A DNA stretch of 64,000 bases from Glandiceps talaboti (GCF_964340395.1 NC_135557.1:7794209-7858208); one strand, 5' to 3'; positions 1 through 16,905 are shown, numbered from the stretch's first letter. The notes: generated by a model from the sequence alone, not told the origin. A program made the numbers and translations.

Positions 1-20
1 ATATTTAACCCCCTTCACTT

Positions 21-21
<1 letters not shown>

Positions 22-60
<39 letters not shown>

Positions 61-74
61 TAATAATAATAAAG
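22..74. repeat. (TAA)n microsatellite
   Basis: A run of TAA units with one CAA interruption. Together with the next 250 bases, in which I see no gene, it forms the left edge of the window. Confidence 0.95.
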
Positions 75-319
75 TGGTTTAAGTGTTCCTGTTATCTCGA
101 GAGCTCCAGGCACTAACAAATATTAGTGTTAAAATATATATATAGCGGCACAACGATGCTTAAACTTCCTAAACTCCCTGAATGATTACGTCATTCATAT
201 TGAAATCTCTATCATATCAGATTCCATGCAGGGCACTCTAACCAATATACCATAATGATTCCATATGAACTTTTCTTTTAGCCTACTGTAGCTAAAAATG
301 TAATGTTCAGGCCACATTG

Positions 320-414
320 GATATCAGCTTGTTTAGTTTCGTGTTATGTACTCTTTTTGCACATAGGCCGGTGGCCTAGTAAAGCAATAAACCCTTATTA
401 TTGATATCAGCTTG
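320..414 (+). mobile_element. Tiny 3'-end retroposon insertion with 12-bp target duplication
   Basis: The 12-mer GATATCAGCTTG occurs at 320-331 and again at 403-414. Between the copies lie 71 bases ending in a polyadenylation-like AATAAA followed by CCCTTATTATT, the layout of a 5'-truncated LINE or SINE 3' tail on the plus strand. The direct repeats are seen; the retroposon identity is inferred. It lies in the sequence downstream of the donor of the last visible exon of the minus-strand gene. Confidence 0.7.
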
Positions 415-446
415 AATGGTTTATATTGTATCTTAAGCATACTTAC

Positions 447-4835
<4,389 letters not shown>

Positions 4836-5287
4836 GGTTTAACAGGACATCAGTTTTCACCTGTAAAAAAGAACATGACAAAAATACAGGTTAGTTTGTT
4901 TGCTTGCATGAAGTGAGCTAAGGAAAGACCATGTATGGACGAAGGTACGTAAAATAACAACACAATTGATACCAAAAGGAAGAAGGAGCGGCCCAAGTAT
5001 AGGTTCGGGTCACTTTTCTCAATCTTTGTATAGCTTGGGAAGTTATAATGTGACAATAACATCTGTACTAGTTATAACATAATAGCACGCTGTCAGTAAA
5101 GACTGTTGTCGATCCTGGCTCATGTACGTGCTGTCTATGCTTTGACAAGTTCTTGAAAGTAATCACAGTGCATATCTTTGAATAAATGTTGTCTCATTCC
5201 TGCATACCACGAGCAAGCAAATACATCGGCGGCCAGGTTAACTGGCTAGGAATTGGACATAAATTACAAGGGGTTGGGCAGTGTTTT

Positions 5288-6110
5288 CTAGAATTCCAAT
5301 GAGTAAAAAATATTGCCTACCCAAGTCCTTACTTGCACAAATCTTACTGACCTCGTCTCTCCTCTGTCATTGAATATTCGCACTATATTGCAAGAATTAC
5401 CCCAGACAGTATTACAGTCGTCAATGTGTGGTTGAATGAAAGGTTTGAAAAAACAGTATATGGGTTTAAGTCGGCAAGTTACAACGTATTCTACGCAGTG
5501 GGGCAATGCTTTTGCTTGCGTTTCTTGATACCCTGTTCTGTAATTGATGCTGGTCAACCCAAATGCCTGTCAGTTTTGATTGATTTAAGTAGACTATTAA
5601 TGCATCTCACATCAATTGTATATTTAGGTTTAGTTTGGCAAGTCTTTGCCTTGTACCTAGTAGCATAGTCTTTGATTTATCTGCATTAATGACCATTCTG
5701 ATGCCTCTACACCAGGAGTTTTCATATTTCCTTGCAGTATTTATCGTTTGTTCAGTTTCACAGGGTTTATCACCCCTTTCACTAATAGTGTCATCATCTG
5801 CAAACATATCTACATTTGTACTTACACATAGTGGCATGTCGTTCATGAATACAGTGAATAAGAGTGGACCTAGTGTACTGCCTTGGGGAACTACATGACT
5901 TGCATCATTTACATTAGAGAAGATCCCCTTATAAGACACAAATTGTTTTCTGTTTTTCGGGTAAGTAGTAAACCAGTCAATAGTATTGTTATTACACTTG
6001 TACATTCTTAACTTGCATATTAGTAAGTCTAGGTCGATCATGTCAAATGCCTTCCTCATAGCAAAGAAGACAGTTCCATTTAATTGCCCTTTGTCCATGT
6101 TGTTCGTCTA
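5288..6110 (-). mobile_element. LINE reverse transcriptase fragment, minus strand, frameshifted
   Basis: The minus-strand frame 6098-5607 contains the ordered motifs of a non-LTR reverse transcriptase: KAFDMID, VPQGSTLGPLLF and the catalytic FADDDT, followed by a KTMLLGT-like thumb. The next frame (5557-5288) matches the RT-proximal C-terminal segment with HIDDCNTVWGN-like residues. The two parts are in different frames and the N-terminal endonuclease is missing, so it is dead. It is most like CR1/L2-type LINEs; the clade is not certain. Between it and the exon upstream (4861-5287) no gene is seen. Confidence 0.85.
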
Positions 6111-6547
6111 TACACTGACCATTCAGTTTAGGGCTGTTCAACACGAGTGGAAACAACGATATCACGATTGTGCCTCATGGAGTAAATTATTTTTCGTAAG
6201 AAATGAGTAAAATGTTTTACTCGCGTGCCATTCTAAGATCTTACTTAAAGTACACACAACAGATATTGGTATATAATTACATTTATCAATCAACTGCGAG
6301 GGAGCATAATGCTTTCAATTGAACCGTGTTATTTGGCGCCACAATATATAGAATAAAACTTTAATGGAAGATAACAGTATATGAAATTAATGGAAAATAG
6401 CATGAATCGAAAATAGAAGACAGGGTCTTTTTAGTGTTTCCGATAAAACTCTTGATGCTGACCACGCACGATATAGTGTACTGTCGCTTCTCTTGCATTG
6501 TTGATGTTAAATCCATTACATTATTTGGTGCAAAGTCACTCTCGTAC
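6111..6547. other. No supported feature
   Basis: AT-rich sequence. A 67-codon minus frame at 6361-6564 has no recognisable content. Confidence 0.5.
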
Positions 6548-6699
6548 CGAGAACACACTTGCACTTAGGAATAGTTCAACAAACCGAGATGTTTGGTTCG
6601 CCACTTTGACTCCTAGATTGAGACAGAAACTTGTTCCCAACCCACCTCCTTTCTGGAATTATTAACTAACTCTTACTTTGAAGTGACCATGAGTGACGA

Positions 6700-7215
6700 C
6701 ATCATAGTGTCTTCTATGTGATTGCATTCAAGTAAACACTGGCGTCAAAGTGTCCTCTGTGTGATTGCATTCAATTAAATGATGTCATAGTGCCCTTTAT
6801 GTGAGTGCATTCGAGTAAATGATGACGTTAGTGTCCTTTATGTGAGTGCATTCAAGTAAATGATGACGCCATGGTGTCCTCTATGTGATTGTATTCAATT
6901 AAATGATGGCGTCATAGTGTCCTCTGTGATTGCATTCAAGTAAACGATGACGTTAATGTCCTCTATGTGAGTGCATTCGGGTAAATGATGACGCCATGGT
7001 GTCCTCTATGTGATTGCATGCAAGTAGATAATTATATAAGTCATATTGTCCTCTATATGATTCATTCAAGTAAGTGATGATGTCATATTGTGTCTATGTG
7101 ATTCCATTCAAGTAAATGATGATGTCATAATGTCCTCTGTATGATTCCATTCATGTAAATAATTGTCATCTATGTGAATGCATCCAAGTAAATAATAGTG
7201 TCATCACGCTTGTTA
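6700..7215. repeat. 42-bp minisatellite block 1
   Basis: About twelve degenerate units of the type GCATTCAAGTAAATGATGAC, starting at 6724, 6767, 6807, 6849 and on. Several units contain near-CRE motifs (GATGACGTTA, GATGGCGTCA). Confidence 0.9.
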
Positions 7216-7299
7216 TCACAATTGACGTAAATTGTAACTTATATGTAGACAATAAAGTCATATGCTTCCATTAAACTATTATGTGACAAGGCAATGTGG

Positions 7300-8220
7300 T
7301 TATTTTTACCATCAACTGATCACAATATGCAAATGTCTAGCTTTATCGTCATTCATACGTATGTACACAATGTCCCCAAAATGGCTGCCACTGGCTATGG
7401 AGGTTTTTTTGACGGTTTGTCCACAGCACAGGAAATGAAATAAAAAGTTGCTATTTGGTGTTTTACGGTAGAATGGAAGCATTTATGGAGTCAACTGATA
7501 AAAACCAGAGTTGAAACTATTTGTCTGATAGCTTTAGAGAAGTGGATGAAATTATCGAAATAATAAATATTCAAATATTGGTCAGTGACATATCCCCCCC
7601 CCCCCCCATAATGAAAATATGCCTCTGGCAACTGATTAGGAAAGGGGGGAAAGATAACAATGTTTATTAAGAATTAAAGACATTTTTTCTGTCAGCATGC
7701 AGCTAAACTAAGAAATAAAATATAAACAATATGAAAGTATTGAGAGCTATCAATCAGTAATTTAGTAATGTATCTATAAATAAAATTATATATTCAGAGT
7801 ATATAGTCAAATAATGAAAATCTCGAAAACCTCTAATTATTCAATATCATAACTGTTAATAAAGAAAACAATTCAATTATTTATACCTTGTTCTCAAACA
7901 AAAGGCTCCCAAAATTAAAGCGAAAAAAAATTCTAACTTGTTAAAATATTGACTGGGGTACAATACGTAATGCAAAAAAAATGGTAAATACAGTAAAATA
8001 CTAAATAACATATTAAAGGTCTGATATATAACTACTATGCTAAAAAATAGCAAAGTATAAAAGTTTATTTATCAAAGTAACTAACTGTATAATGAGTAAC
8101 ATAAACGTCTAAATAAACTACAATCTAAGGTAATATATTGAATAAAAGGTGATTATCCGAATACCTAGTGAGTAAACTATATGTATTTAGAAGTGTTTTT
8201 AAAACATATGTCAAAGTATA
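7300..8220. other. AT-rich interval within the higher-order repeat, no gene seen
   Basis: Contains a C homopolymer at about 7591-7607. Otherwise it is unstructured AT-rich DNA, apparently extra sequence that makes the first repeat unit longer than the second. Confidence 0.5.
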
Positions 8221-8574
8221 ATCGCGGTTTTAACATGTGTCTGCACTGCTTATGGATAACACCGGCCGCTGATTATAAGTTAATGTAAGTATAAGCTAAT
8301 AACTAAATCACCCCATAATACATACATAAGTTGTAGTCAGAAACATAATAAATGGTTATTATCGCATAACATGTTAATAATTTAAACCACTACGAGTTCA
8401 ACAGACGGAGATCTAGATATTGGTTATGGCTATGGTTGATGATATGGTTGGCTAGTTTGCCTCCGAGATTGAGATGGTACCTGTATCTCAACTTCCCTGG
8501 ACCTTTCTCCTTTCTCGACTTGCTATAATTTTACTTTAAAATCAGTGTTTACATTACGTGTTTTTTTTTCATAT

Positions 8575-9015
8575 TATTAGTCATTGAAGTCATAGTGTCT
8601 TGTATATGTAACTAAATGCAAGTAAACAATGAAGTCATAGTGTCTAACTGAATGCAAATAAACCTTGAAGACATAGTGTCTTCTATGTTTAGTTTAGTTT
8701 AGTTCAGTTAGGGATTAAATATCCAGAGATAATGGCATCTATGTAACTGTATGCAAGTAAAAAATGAAGTCATAGTGTATTAAATGTAACTGTATGCAAG
8801 TAAACAACGAAGTCATAGTGTCTTCTATGTAACTAAATGCAAGTACACAACGAAGTCATAATGTCTTCTGTGTAACCGTTTGCAAGTAAACAATGAAGAC
8901 ATAGTGTCTTCAACGTAACTGGGTTCAAGTAAACAATGAAGTCATAGTGTATTATATATAACTGGATGCAAGTAAACAATGAAGCCATAGCGTCTCCTAT
9001 GTAACTGGATACAAG
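8575..9015. repeat. 42-bp minisatellite block 2
   Basis: About ten units of the type ATGCAAGTAAACAATGAAGT, CATAGTGTCTTCTATGTAAC. One unit is broken by a TTTAGTTTAGTTTAG run at about 8690-8715. Confidence 0.9.
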
Positions 9016-9119
9016 TAAAAAAAAGGAGTCAGGTAGTTTGCAAGTTTGCCTCCAAGATTGAGATGTTACCTTGGACCTTTCTCTTTTCCCGAGTTTCTAT
9101 AACGTTTACTTTACAATGA

Positions 9120-9355
9120 GTGTTTGCATTGTATTAGTCAATGAAGTTATAGTGTCTTGTATATGTAACTTGATGCAAGTAAACAATGACGTCACAGTGT
9201 CTTCCTAAATGCAAGTAAACAACGAAGTCAAAGTGTCTTCTATGTAACTGTATGCAAGTAAACAATGACGTGATAGTGTCGTCTACGTAACTAGGTGCAA
9301 GTAACAAATGAAGTGATAGTGTCTTCTATGTAACTGGATGTAAGTAAACAACGAA
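9120..9355. repeat. 42-bp minisatellite block 3
   Basis: Five to six units of the same family. Two carry AATGACGTCACAG or AATGACGTGATAG. Confidence 0.88.
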
Positions 9356-9839
9356 CGTGTGATAATTAATTACGATAATTAACACAAAACGAGATAGTCA
9401 GCAAAATTCTAACTTATTGTAAACATCAAAGCCATAGACTATTATGTGACATGTGTCCCAGTGCCTGTGTCCTCTCCCAGGTAAAATTCAGCGACCTCAA
9501 CGATGATCGCGTTTTCAACATGTGTCTGCAATGCGTATGGACAATATCGGCCGCTGATTATAAGTTAATATAAGTATAAGCTAATAACTAAAATACCCCA
9601 TAGTATATACATTAGTTGTAGTCAGAAACATAATAAATGGTTATTATCGCATATCATGTTAACAATTTAAACCACTACGATCACTTAGGAAGAGTTCAAC
9701 AGACCGAGATATAGGTATGTGGTTTGCCAGTTTGCCTCCAAGATTGAGATGCTAGCCGTATCTCAACTTCCCTGGACCTTTCTCTTTTTTCGACTTTTTA
9801 TAACTTTACTTTAAAATCAGTGTTTACGTTACGTTTTTT

Positions 9840-10035
9840 TTTATTAGTCAATGAAGTCAAAGGGTCTTCTCTTTAACTGGATGCAAGCAAAAATGAAGTC
9901 AAAGTGTTTTCTATGTAACTGGATGAAAGTAAATCATGAAGTCATAACTTGTCTTATGTGTAACTTGATGTAAGTAAACAATGGAGTCATAGTGTCTTAT
10001 ATGTAATTATATGCAAGTAAACAATGACATCACCG
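9840..10035. repeat. 42-bp minisatellite block 4
   Basis: About four and a half units of the same family, ending at the GATAATTAATTATGATAATT arm. Confidence 0.88.
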
Positions 10036-10255
10036 TATGATAATTAATTATGATAATTAACTCAAAATGAGATCGTCAGCGAAATTCTAACGTATTCTAA
10101 ACATCAAAGAAATAACCTCTTGTGACATGTGTCCTAGTATATGTCTCCTCTTCCCAGTAAGAGCTAACCGCACGCAATATTCAGCGCCCTCAACGACGAT
10201 CGTGGTTTCATTGTGTGTCTGCACTGCTTATGGAAAATATCGGCCACTTATTAAC

Positions 10256-10855
10256 ATGTGCAGTATCAACATTTTGGTATATTTTAACAATTTTTAGTGA
10301 AAATATTGTGGTTCTCTGATCAGAAAATTATACTACAGTTACATCTTTAGTTTAAGATGGTGACAGATTCAAAACTAGGATTGTAATCGAGATTTAACAT
10401 GCCAGTATACTACCTGCAATTGATATTTACAACTAATTATTAACAAATACAATGCCATTTTACAAGTAATTAATCTTTTTTAATATATATTTGGTTATTT
10501 GATGGAAACACGTCCCAGTTGATACAAAAGAAAATGTAATCACGTTTTTGAAATATATATGTACAATGCCCTAATTTGATATACTGTACTTATTGCAATA
10601 TACGTTTTATTTTACAATATGTCGATTACCATGGAATAAGTCACAGAATAAGTATACATTGCTGATAAAATGCAAATCAAATGAAAACAAACAACATACA
10701 TATCATTTGTCAGCCGGAACAAGAACGAACACTGAAGGAATCATCGAGCAATGAGTCTGAATACATAAGTCTGGGTTAACACTAACTAACAGAACAAAAT
10801 TGCATGTGTTAGAGAAACAGAAAGGGACTAGATTGTTTGTAATACTCTATAAATA
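10256..10855. other. No supported feature
   Basis: AT-rich unique-looking DNA with no open frame or repeat that I could support. Confidence 0.5.
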
Positions 10856-11220
10856 AATAAAATTCCAATGCAGGCGACCTCACGTAGAACGACGTTTGCC
10901 TTTGACGTGATAGAAAATGATATGCTTACTTTGTCTGTTTACTGACATATGTCAAAATAGACTGCTGGACACGACGTCGTTTTTTTAGCTACACTTGGCT
11001 GCTGTCCTCAAATGAAGGAGACGTTCAAGACTACAGTTACTCGCGGGAAATGTACAGTGCATGTGCTCGCTTCTTTTGCAATTTCCCGCAGAAAGAATTT
11101 TTGATTCGCTACACTGCAAAACGTTTTGTTTTAAGTTATCTGGACACATTTGTATTCAATGTTGAGCCAGCGTACAATAGAGAAACATATTAGCGAGGTG
11201 TCACTGTAAGTACATTCACT
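10856..11220 (+). promoter_or_regulatory. Possible promoter-like patch with paired E2F-type sites
   Basis: A TATAAATAAATAAA stretch at about 10848-10861, CpG-bearing ACGACGT and TGACGTGA motifs, then CGCGGGAAA near 11042 and TTTCCCGC near 11091 in opposite orientation, and finally a GTAAGT donor-like site after GGTGTCACT near 11207. This would suit a plus-strand 5' non-coding exon. No downstream coding exon was found to support it, so this is only a hypothesis. Confidence 0.2.
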
Positions 11221-11229
11221 TTTGACTTT

Positions 11230-12310
11230 AGTGAATCGTCAACTCAAAGCGCGCATGATATGAAATAAATAAAGACTTTTTTATAAAATGGCTATGTATT
11301 AGAAAAGTTTCATTTTTTTAAATCTCTAAAAATAACAAGGAGGAGGAGCTGTCAACCCGCTCCCCTCAGGCTACGGTACTGGGAACAGTGTCAGTCCCAT
11401 GAAAATACACAGTAAACATATTAAAATGGTAAGCGGTTTCTTCGAGGTGAACACTTTCGGCCAAATATGCAATTTATCATATAAAACATTGTTTGAAAAA
11501 TAGAAAACTACATACATCCTCTAAGAGGACTCTTCCATAGGAATACACTCTAAATAACAAAGAAATCTGGTAACTGGTTTAGAAGTTGAAGATTACCCAA
11601 AAAATGAAGGACTAGACGTTGAACGTGTAACGCGAAGGGCGTCGATAGACAAGCCACCTATCCCGTTGAAGATCTGCTCAGTAGTCACTAACAGCGAAGC
11701 TTAAATCCCAGTATTAAATGGAATATGATGAAGACGAGACTTTTACCAAACCGTATCAGTCCAACAAGTTTATAAGGGCGAAATCAATAGTTAAATGTAT
11801 GATAAAAAAAAAACTAAATTCTTATACTTAGACCTCAGACCATCCCCCCACCCTACCCTCACCGCTTCAAACCGTACAATCGATTTCAAATCAGTATGTA
11901 GTAGTGGTTAGTGCTATGAATATAAAGCCAGTATGTATTGAGTAAAGAATAGGTCTTTTGTTGATACTCCCAATTTGACATTTTTTAAAGAAATATTTCT
12001 ATTTAGGGGGTATAACACATCCATTAAAAGTAAAATTCGATTTTGAAGGATCACCACTAAAATGGTCCAAACAACCAACCCCACCCCAAAGAAAATCAAA
12101 TGCAATTTAGTTTTTAGCATACATTGATACTATTGATCTCTCCTAACTATATGATGTTTTGATGTCAAACCAATTATATAGGTTTGCTATAAATGAAAGA
12201 AACTCACCGTAAAGTAAGTTTGAATTTAAAATATATCTTGAATTAAGGAGTATATGGGTGATTAGAATACACTACCCACTGTGTGAGTGTACCCACTACA
12301 TATTACGGTG
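11230..12310. other. No supported feature
   Basis: No gene or clear repeat seen. The 68-codon minus frame at 11914-12120 has no recognisable content. Confidence 0.5.
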
Positions 12311-12313
12311 TAC

Positions 12314-12315
12314 GG

Positions 12316-12367
<52 letters not shown>

Positions 12368-12412
12368 CGGTGGTGGTGGTAGTGGTGGTAGTGGTGTTGG
12401 TGGTGGTAATTC
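12314..12412. repeat. Compound (CTG)n(ATG)n(GTG)n microsatellite
   Basis: CTG units pass into GATGAT units and then imperfect GGTGGTAGTGG units. It is flanked on the right (12,413-13,165) by sequence in which I see no gene. Confidence 0.95.
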
Positions 12413-13165
12413 GGGGTGATGTATTGCAAAGTTTATTGTAATATTAGCGGTGTGTAAGAAGGGTTTAGCAGTAACGTCCTTTAAATGAAGACAAATTCTA
12501 AATCTTGATGCATTCGTAGTTTAACATAATTAAGCTGGAATGTATGTTTGTAATTTGTTTCCTACAAATTTGTCGGCAGGTTTGATAGTACAGAAGATTC
12601 AAAATTCATAGTGACGGAATGCGAATGTTTTTATGTCTCTGTGCCTAGCCTTATCATTAACATGTAACCATTACCTTCCATTTAGTTCAATTGCACATTA
12701 GAAAAAAAAGTGTATCGATGGTGGCAATTAAATAAAAAAAACAGTGCTTCCCGTGTTACACATTGAATGAATCGATACGGTTACTGAATTTCTTTTTCAA
12801 TAGGAAATTCATTAAATGACAACAGCTGACACTATATTATTGTGTATCGGTGTTGGTATATGTGTATACGTGTAGATGGATGTCCCATTTGGTGTAATCT
12901 TCAGCGCAGGAATATAAACTTCGAACTCAAATAAGTAAAATGTCTTTTTTATCATGGCAAGCAAGAGTAAGCAAAGACCAAGGATTTGATACTCAATTTA
13001 ATGACAATGCATCACTGCACTCTACAAAATCTAGACTATGATAGTCTCTTGTGACTTCTACTTCACTCGAAGTTCCTTATACTTTCAACCTCTCTCGTAA
13101 TGAACGGACATCACAATCGAGATTTAAAACATTTCACCAAACGAAATATATTTAGAGTGACTTAC

Positions 13166-13317
13166 CTGATGTTTCAATGTTTCCAATCTTCAAACAATTC
13201 GGGTCTGAATAAACTTTTCTCTGTGCCAGGGCATTTATAGCTTATATTTCCCATCATCCCATTCGACATGTTATCAGAGTAAAGCGCTGTTCCATCTTTT
13301 AAATAACACCCTGGACA
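13166..13317 (-). CDS. Candidate terminal coding exon, unrecognised
   Basis: On the minus strand an ATTCCAAAG acceptor opens a frame beginning CPGCYLKDGTALYSDN, containing YKCPGT and ending ELFEDWKH with a TGA at 13176-13174. Ten bases later there is a strong CAG/GTAAGT donor, which would make it a last coding exon followed by a 3' UTR intron. The three-Cys pattern with a Tyr-x-Cys pair recalls small extracellular domains, but no family can be assigned and no partner exon was found. Confidence 0.3.
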
Positions 13318-13462
13318 CTTTGGAATATATACATTAATAAATGATTTTGTTAACAAACAATAAATTCAAAGACAAATCATTTAATGAATTTAGTTTATCT
13401 TTTTATTTCTTAGCAATACTTAGCATGTTTGATAAATATACCAATTCACCTGACATAATAAT

Positions 13463-14165
13463 TACGATCGTTGGTGTTAGATTGTTCTTGTTTAGTACAG
13501 AGGAATAACAGTACTGCTTTGAATTGCCTCGTAATATTTCATGTTAAAAGTAAAGCCTATGGTTTGACAGGCACATTTCACTCCCATTAGATCCACTATG
13601 CGTGTTTTGACATGCATCCATCCGAGTCTCAATATGTCTAAAAGGAATCGAATGTTGTTTTGACGTCATCAATAATCACAATGTGTATATTATTACATTC
13701 AATTCAGATGGATTTCTAATCTTCAAACTTTTACACATTATTTTATATTGAAATTACAAATTACGCGGGAACTTTTACAGCTTTTGCAATTGTACATTGT
13801 AACCATGATGTTGGATTCTTCTTGTCCATAAATCAGTAGTAGTGGAAGTAGTAGTAATAGTAGTAGTAGTAGTACATAGTGAAATTATTTTAAAACATGG
13901 TTGTCTGGAAGTAATAAAAGCTGTTTTCCACCTGGATCTTTCAAGACTATAAAAACTTACATACCATTTAAAAGTAGACAATGTAAATACTGAGGTAGCG
14001 AAGCAATTAAAAAGACAACAAACTGAAAACTGAAAACCATCCATTTTTGTATGTATTCCTAAAACAATTATACAATTTTGAATAGCCTTATAAGGGACTG
14101 GTCAGTTTCTCCAGCCGGGGGACAGGGGATGTGTGGGGGGCAGGGGGAGGGGTGCGGTGGATTCT
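13463..14165 (+). mobile_element. Microsatellite-cored element, copy 1
   Basis: The left arm starts at AATTACGATCGTTG and carries CAGTACTGCTTTGAATTGCC and later GGAACTTTTACAGCTTTTGC. A TAG microsatellite follows at about 13833-13875. The right arm has AGCTGTTTTCCACCTGGA and GAGGTAGCGAAGCAATTAA. The copy ends in a G-rich stub of the foldback insert seen complete in copy 3. The same arms recur at six or more places in the window in both orientations. The 89-codon minus frame inside is a shadow. Confidence 0.85.
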
Positions 14166-14440
14166 TCCATCCGACAAAATGTCCACTATGCCTTTTTTGA
14201 TATGCATCGCTTCTAATCGAGTCTCAACATGACTAAAACAAAATTAATGGAGTCGCTTTTTTGTTGTGACTCCATCATTAATCACAATGTGTATTTTCTT
14301 ACGTTCAATTCAAATGTATTTCATATCTTCAAATTTTTACACATTAGTGCTTATTGAAATTACAAATAACGCGGGGAACTTTTACAGCTTTTGCAATTGT
14401 AAATTGTAACCATGGTGTTATATATCCTGTTTGTCCACTA
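14166..14440 (+). mobile_element. Microsatellite-cored element, copy 2 (left arm)
   Basis: Second left arm, containing GATATGCATCGCTTCTAATC and GGGGAACTTTTACAGCTTTT, running directly into the TAG/TTG array. Its right arm is replaced by the 3' end of the LINE at 14,700. Confidence 0.8.
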
Positions 14441-14699
<259 letters not shown>

Positions 14700-16905
14700 T
14701 ATACTTTATTGTCATGCTAAATGTACATGAAATTCGATGTACAATGGCAGGGGGAAAGAGAAGAACACACAGAGACTAATTCAACTTACTTTTACCTACA
14801 CATGTATATACGTAAACACAAGTCAGGCTGCTACTGATTCAATAGATGGATTGACCTTGGTACAAAACTGAGCTTAAATATATTTATGCGAGCACGTGGA
14901 ACCCTAAAGCGAAGACCACTTGGAAGATATTCATACTACGAAGTGGATGATTAGGATCTTTCTTTATTTTATCCGCCATCTAAATAACTTTATCTTTGTA
15001 CACCACAGAATTCTGAACAGGTTCATCATTACTGTCATCAGGTAACTTTCTACAGAGCTTTCTAGCGCGATTGAGGTCTTCTTGGAAATGGTTTGATAGC
15101 AGATCATAGAAGGCGATGTTAGCATAGTTAATAACAGATGATATTGTTGAGTTGAAAAACAGAGCAATTACGCTTGAACTTACATTTAATTTTCTCATTG
15201 ATCTTACATAATGCATTCGTTTGTTTACATTTCTCGGTTGATTTTCAACGTGTTGTGCGAATGACAATTTGCAATCGATCATACAACCTAGATATGGATA
15301 TGATGACACTCTTTCTACCTTCATATTATTGATCGCAACTGGTTGTTTTTCTTTCTTTTTTCTTCTTCTAAAGTCCAATACAAGCTTTTTCGTCTTTGAC
15401 ACATTAATATCTAAATAGTTATCATTACACCAGGTGTTAACAAAATCGATACACTCAAAATATTCACGATCGTCATCGCTCGAAATAAACCCCAAAACAG
15501 CTGAGTCGTATGTATACTTCTCAATCATTGCCCCTAAGTGTCCCACGCTAAATTATTTGTAGACAAAACAAAAAGAACAGGTGACAACACACAACCCTTA
15601 GGTGCTCCTGTATTAATTGTAATAAAACTTGACGTTTCGAAGCTAGTGCGAACATACTGAGCTCTTATCTGGTCAGATAATCTAATATCCATAATTGTAG
15701 CATGACATTCACAAGCCATTAACGGTCCAAGTGCAACAAACCCGCGGGCTTGCCTGACGAAAACGGGTGTCATAAAAGTTGTTTGCATCTCTAAAGCTGT
15801 TTGTAGTGTTACTTATAATAGCCTAATAAATTGATAACAACTGATATAAGACGGAGATAAGGTTTGCCTCAATTGACCCACTCCTTAGAAATGATCTTAC
15901 TGCTGTGAACTACACTGTTTACTTGTGTTATGTAAGAGCCCATCATCACATGTGTAAATATTGGTACTCTTTGATAACAAGTGGACTTGCTTCTTTAATG
16001 GCTTGTCCCAGTAATGGATAGTTAGGAACATTGAGCACATTCAATTAATTTAGTATTAAATGAGGTTGTATCGTGTTGAATGCTGAAGAGCAGTCAATGA
16101 ACAAGACTCTAACTGTATTTGACGATTTAGTATATAAATGTTTAGTTGTACGATGTACTAGTGTGCAGATTGCATCGTCAGTCGAGCGGTCAGATATATA
16201 CGCAAATTGCAGAGGATCGAAATGGTTCTGAATATATGGCATAAGCAATTCTAAACCCACTCGTTCAAAACATTTGGAGATAATAGACGTTAAAGTGACT
16301 GGACGGAAATCATTATCTACCCGCGGTAGTTGCTTTTTTTGGGACTGGTATTATGTCCCCAACTTTCCACGGTGACGGAAAAATACCTGTAGATAAGAAT
16401 AACTCAAACACACAGTGAATTATATAAAGTACGCTATCTTTACAATATTTAAGGTTTCTACCACTGATTTTGTCCTGACCAGGTGCTGTATTCACTTATT
16501 ATGCCTTATTCTACTGAAAGCTTTGCGATCAAGGCTCTCAGAGCGTACAGTCGTCCTGCAAAGAACTTTTTAATCCTTTTCTTATGTTCAGGTGTTCATG
16601 ATTAAACGATCAAAACGAGCGTAGAATCTTTTCAAACGGTCTGCTGCACCTGGTACGGACAAAATGACCTGATTGTTACATTTCTGGCCCATACCAGTAA
16701 GAACATTTAGAATCATTTGTTCTAAAGAGATCTTCAACTTTATTTTTTGTAATCACGTTTGGCTTTACTTATTTTCCTATTCAACTGAAACTGTTTCTGA
16801 TGATAATCCTCTTTGCCATACGAATTTTGTTTATCGAGTATTGTCTGTCTTAAATCTGATGTGACCCATGGCTTATTATTTGGAAAAGTGTTGACTTGTT
16901 TAGTC
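14700..16905 (-). mobile_element. Rex1/CR1-like LINE, minus strand, multiply frameshifted
   Basis: Read on the minus strand from the right. A linker region starts NNKPWVTSDLRQTI (near 16,880). RT follows with GQDKISGRNLKYC, VGDIIPVPKK (16,495-16,313), DPLQFAYISDRSTDDAI and LFIDCSSAFNTI (16,260-16,045), then GAPKGCVLSPVLF (15,788-15,534), then the FVNTWCNDNYLDINVSKTKK, VLDFRRRKKK and SYPYLGCMID segments (15,546-14,980). The 3' end is an AATAAAGTATATACTA-like tail next to the CTA array. Motif order and the DFRR segment match Rex1/Babar-type elements. The frame is broken at least four times and the endonuclease is absent. Confidence 0.88.

Larger units (their letters stand above)
6548..10255. 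repeat. Higher-order repeat with 42-bp minisatellite cores
   Basis: A composite unit recurs. It consists of an arm beginning near GTTCAACA.ACCGAGAT at about 6555, 8397 and 9699 (a partial one at about 9025), then a 42-bp minisatellite, then an arm with GATAATTAATTA.GATAATTA at 9361 and 10038, then a segment with CGGCCGCTGATTATAAGTTA at 8263 and 9549 and a partial third copy at about 10240. The 8.22 and 9.51 kb segments align over 200 bp or more at high identity, giving a period near 1.3 kb. The first spacing is longer because of AT-rich sequence at 7.4-8.2 kb. Confidence 0.85.

Noticed and set aside
7591-7607. C homopolymers (also near 31.55, 33.52, 34.40 and 42.01 kb)
   Set aside because: Considered as G-quadruplex or transposon marks, but they are single homopolymer runs with no consistent flanking sequence.
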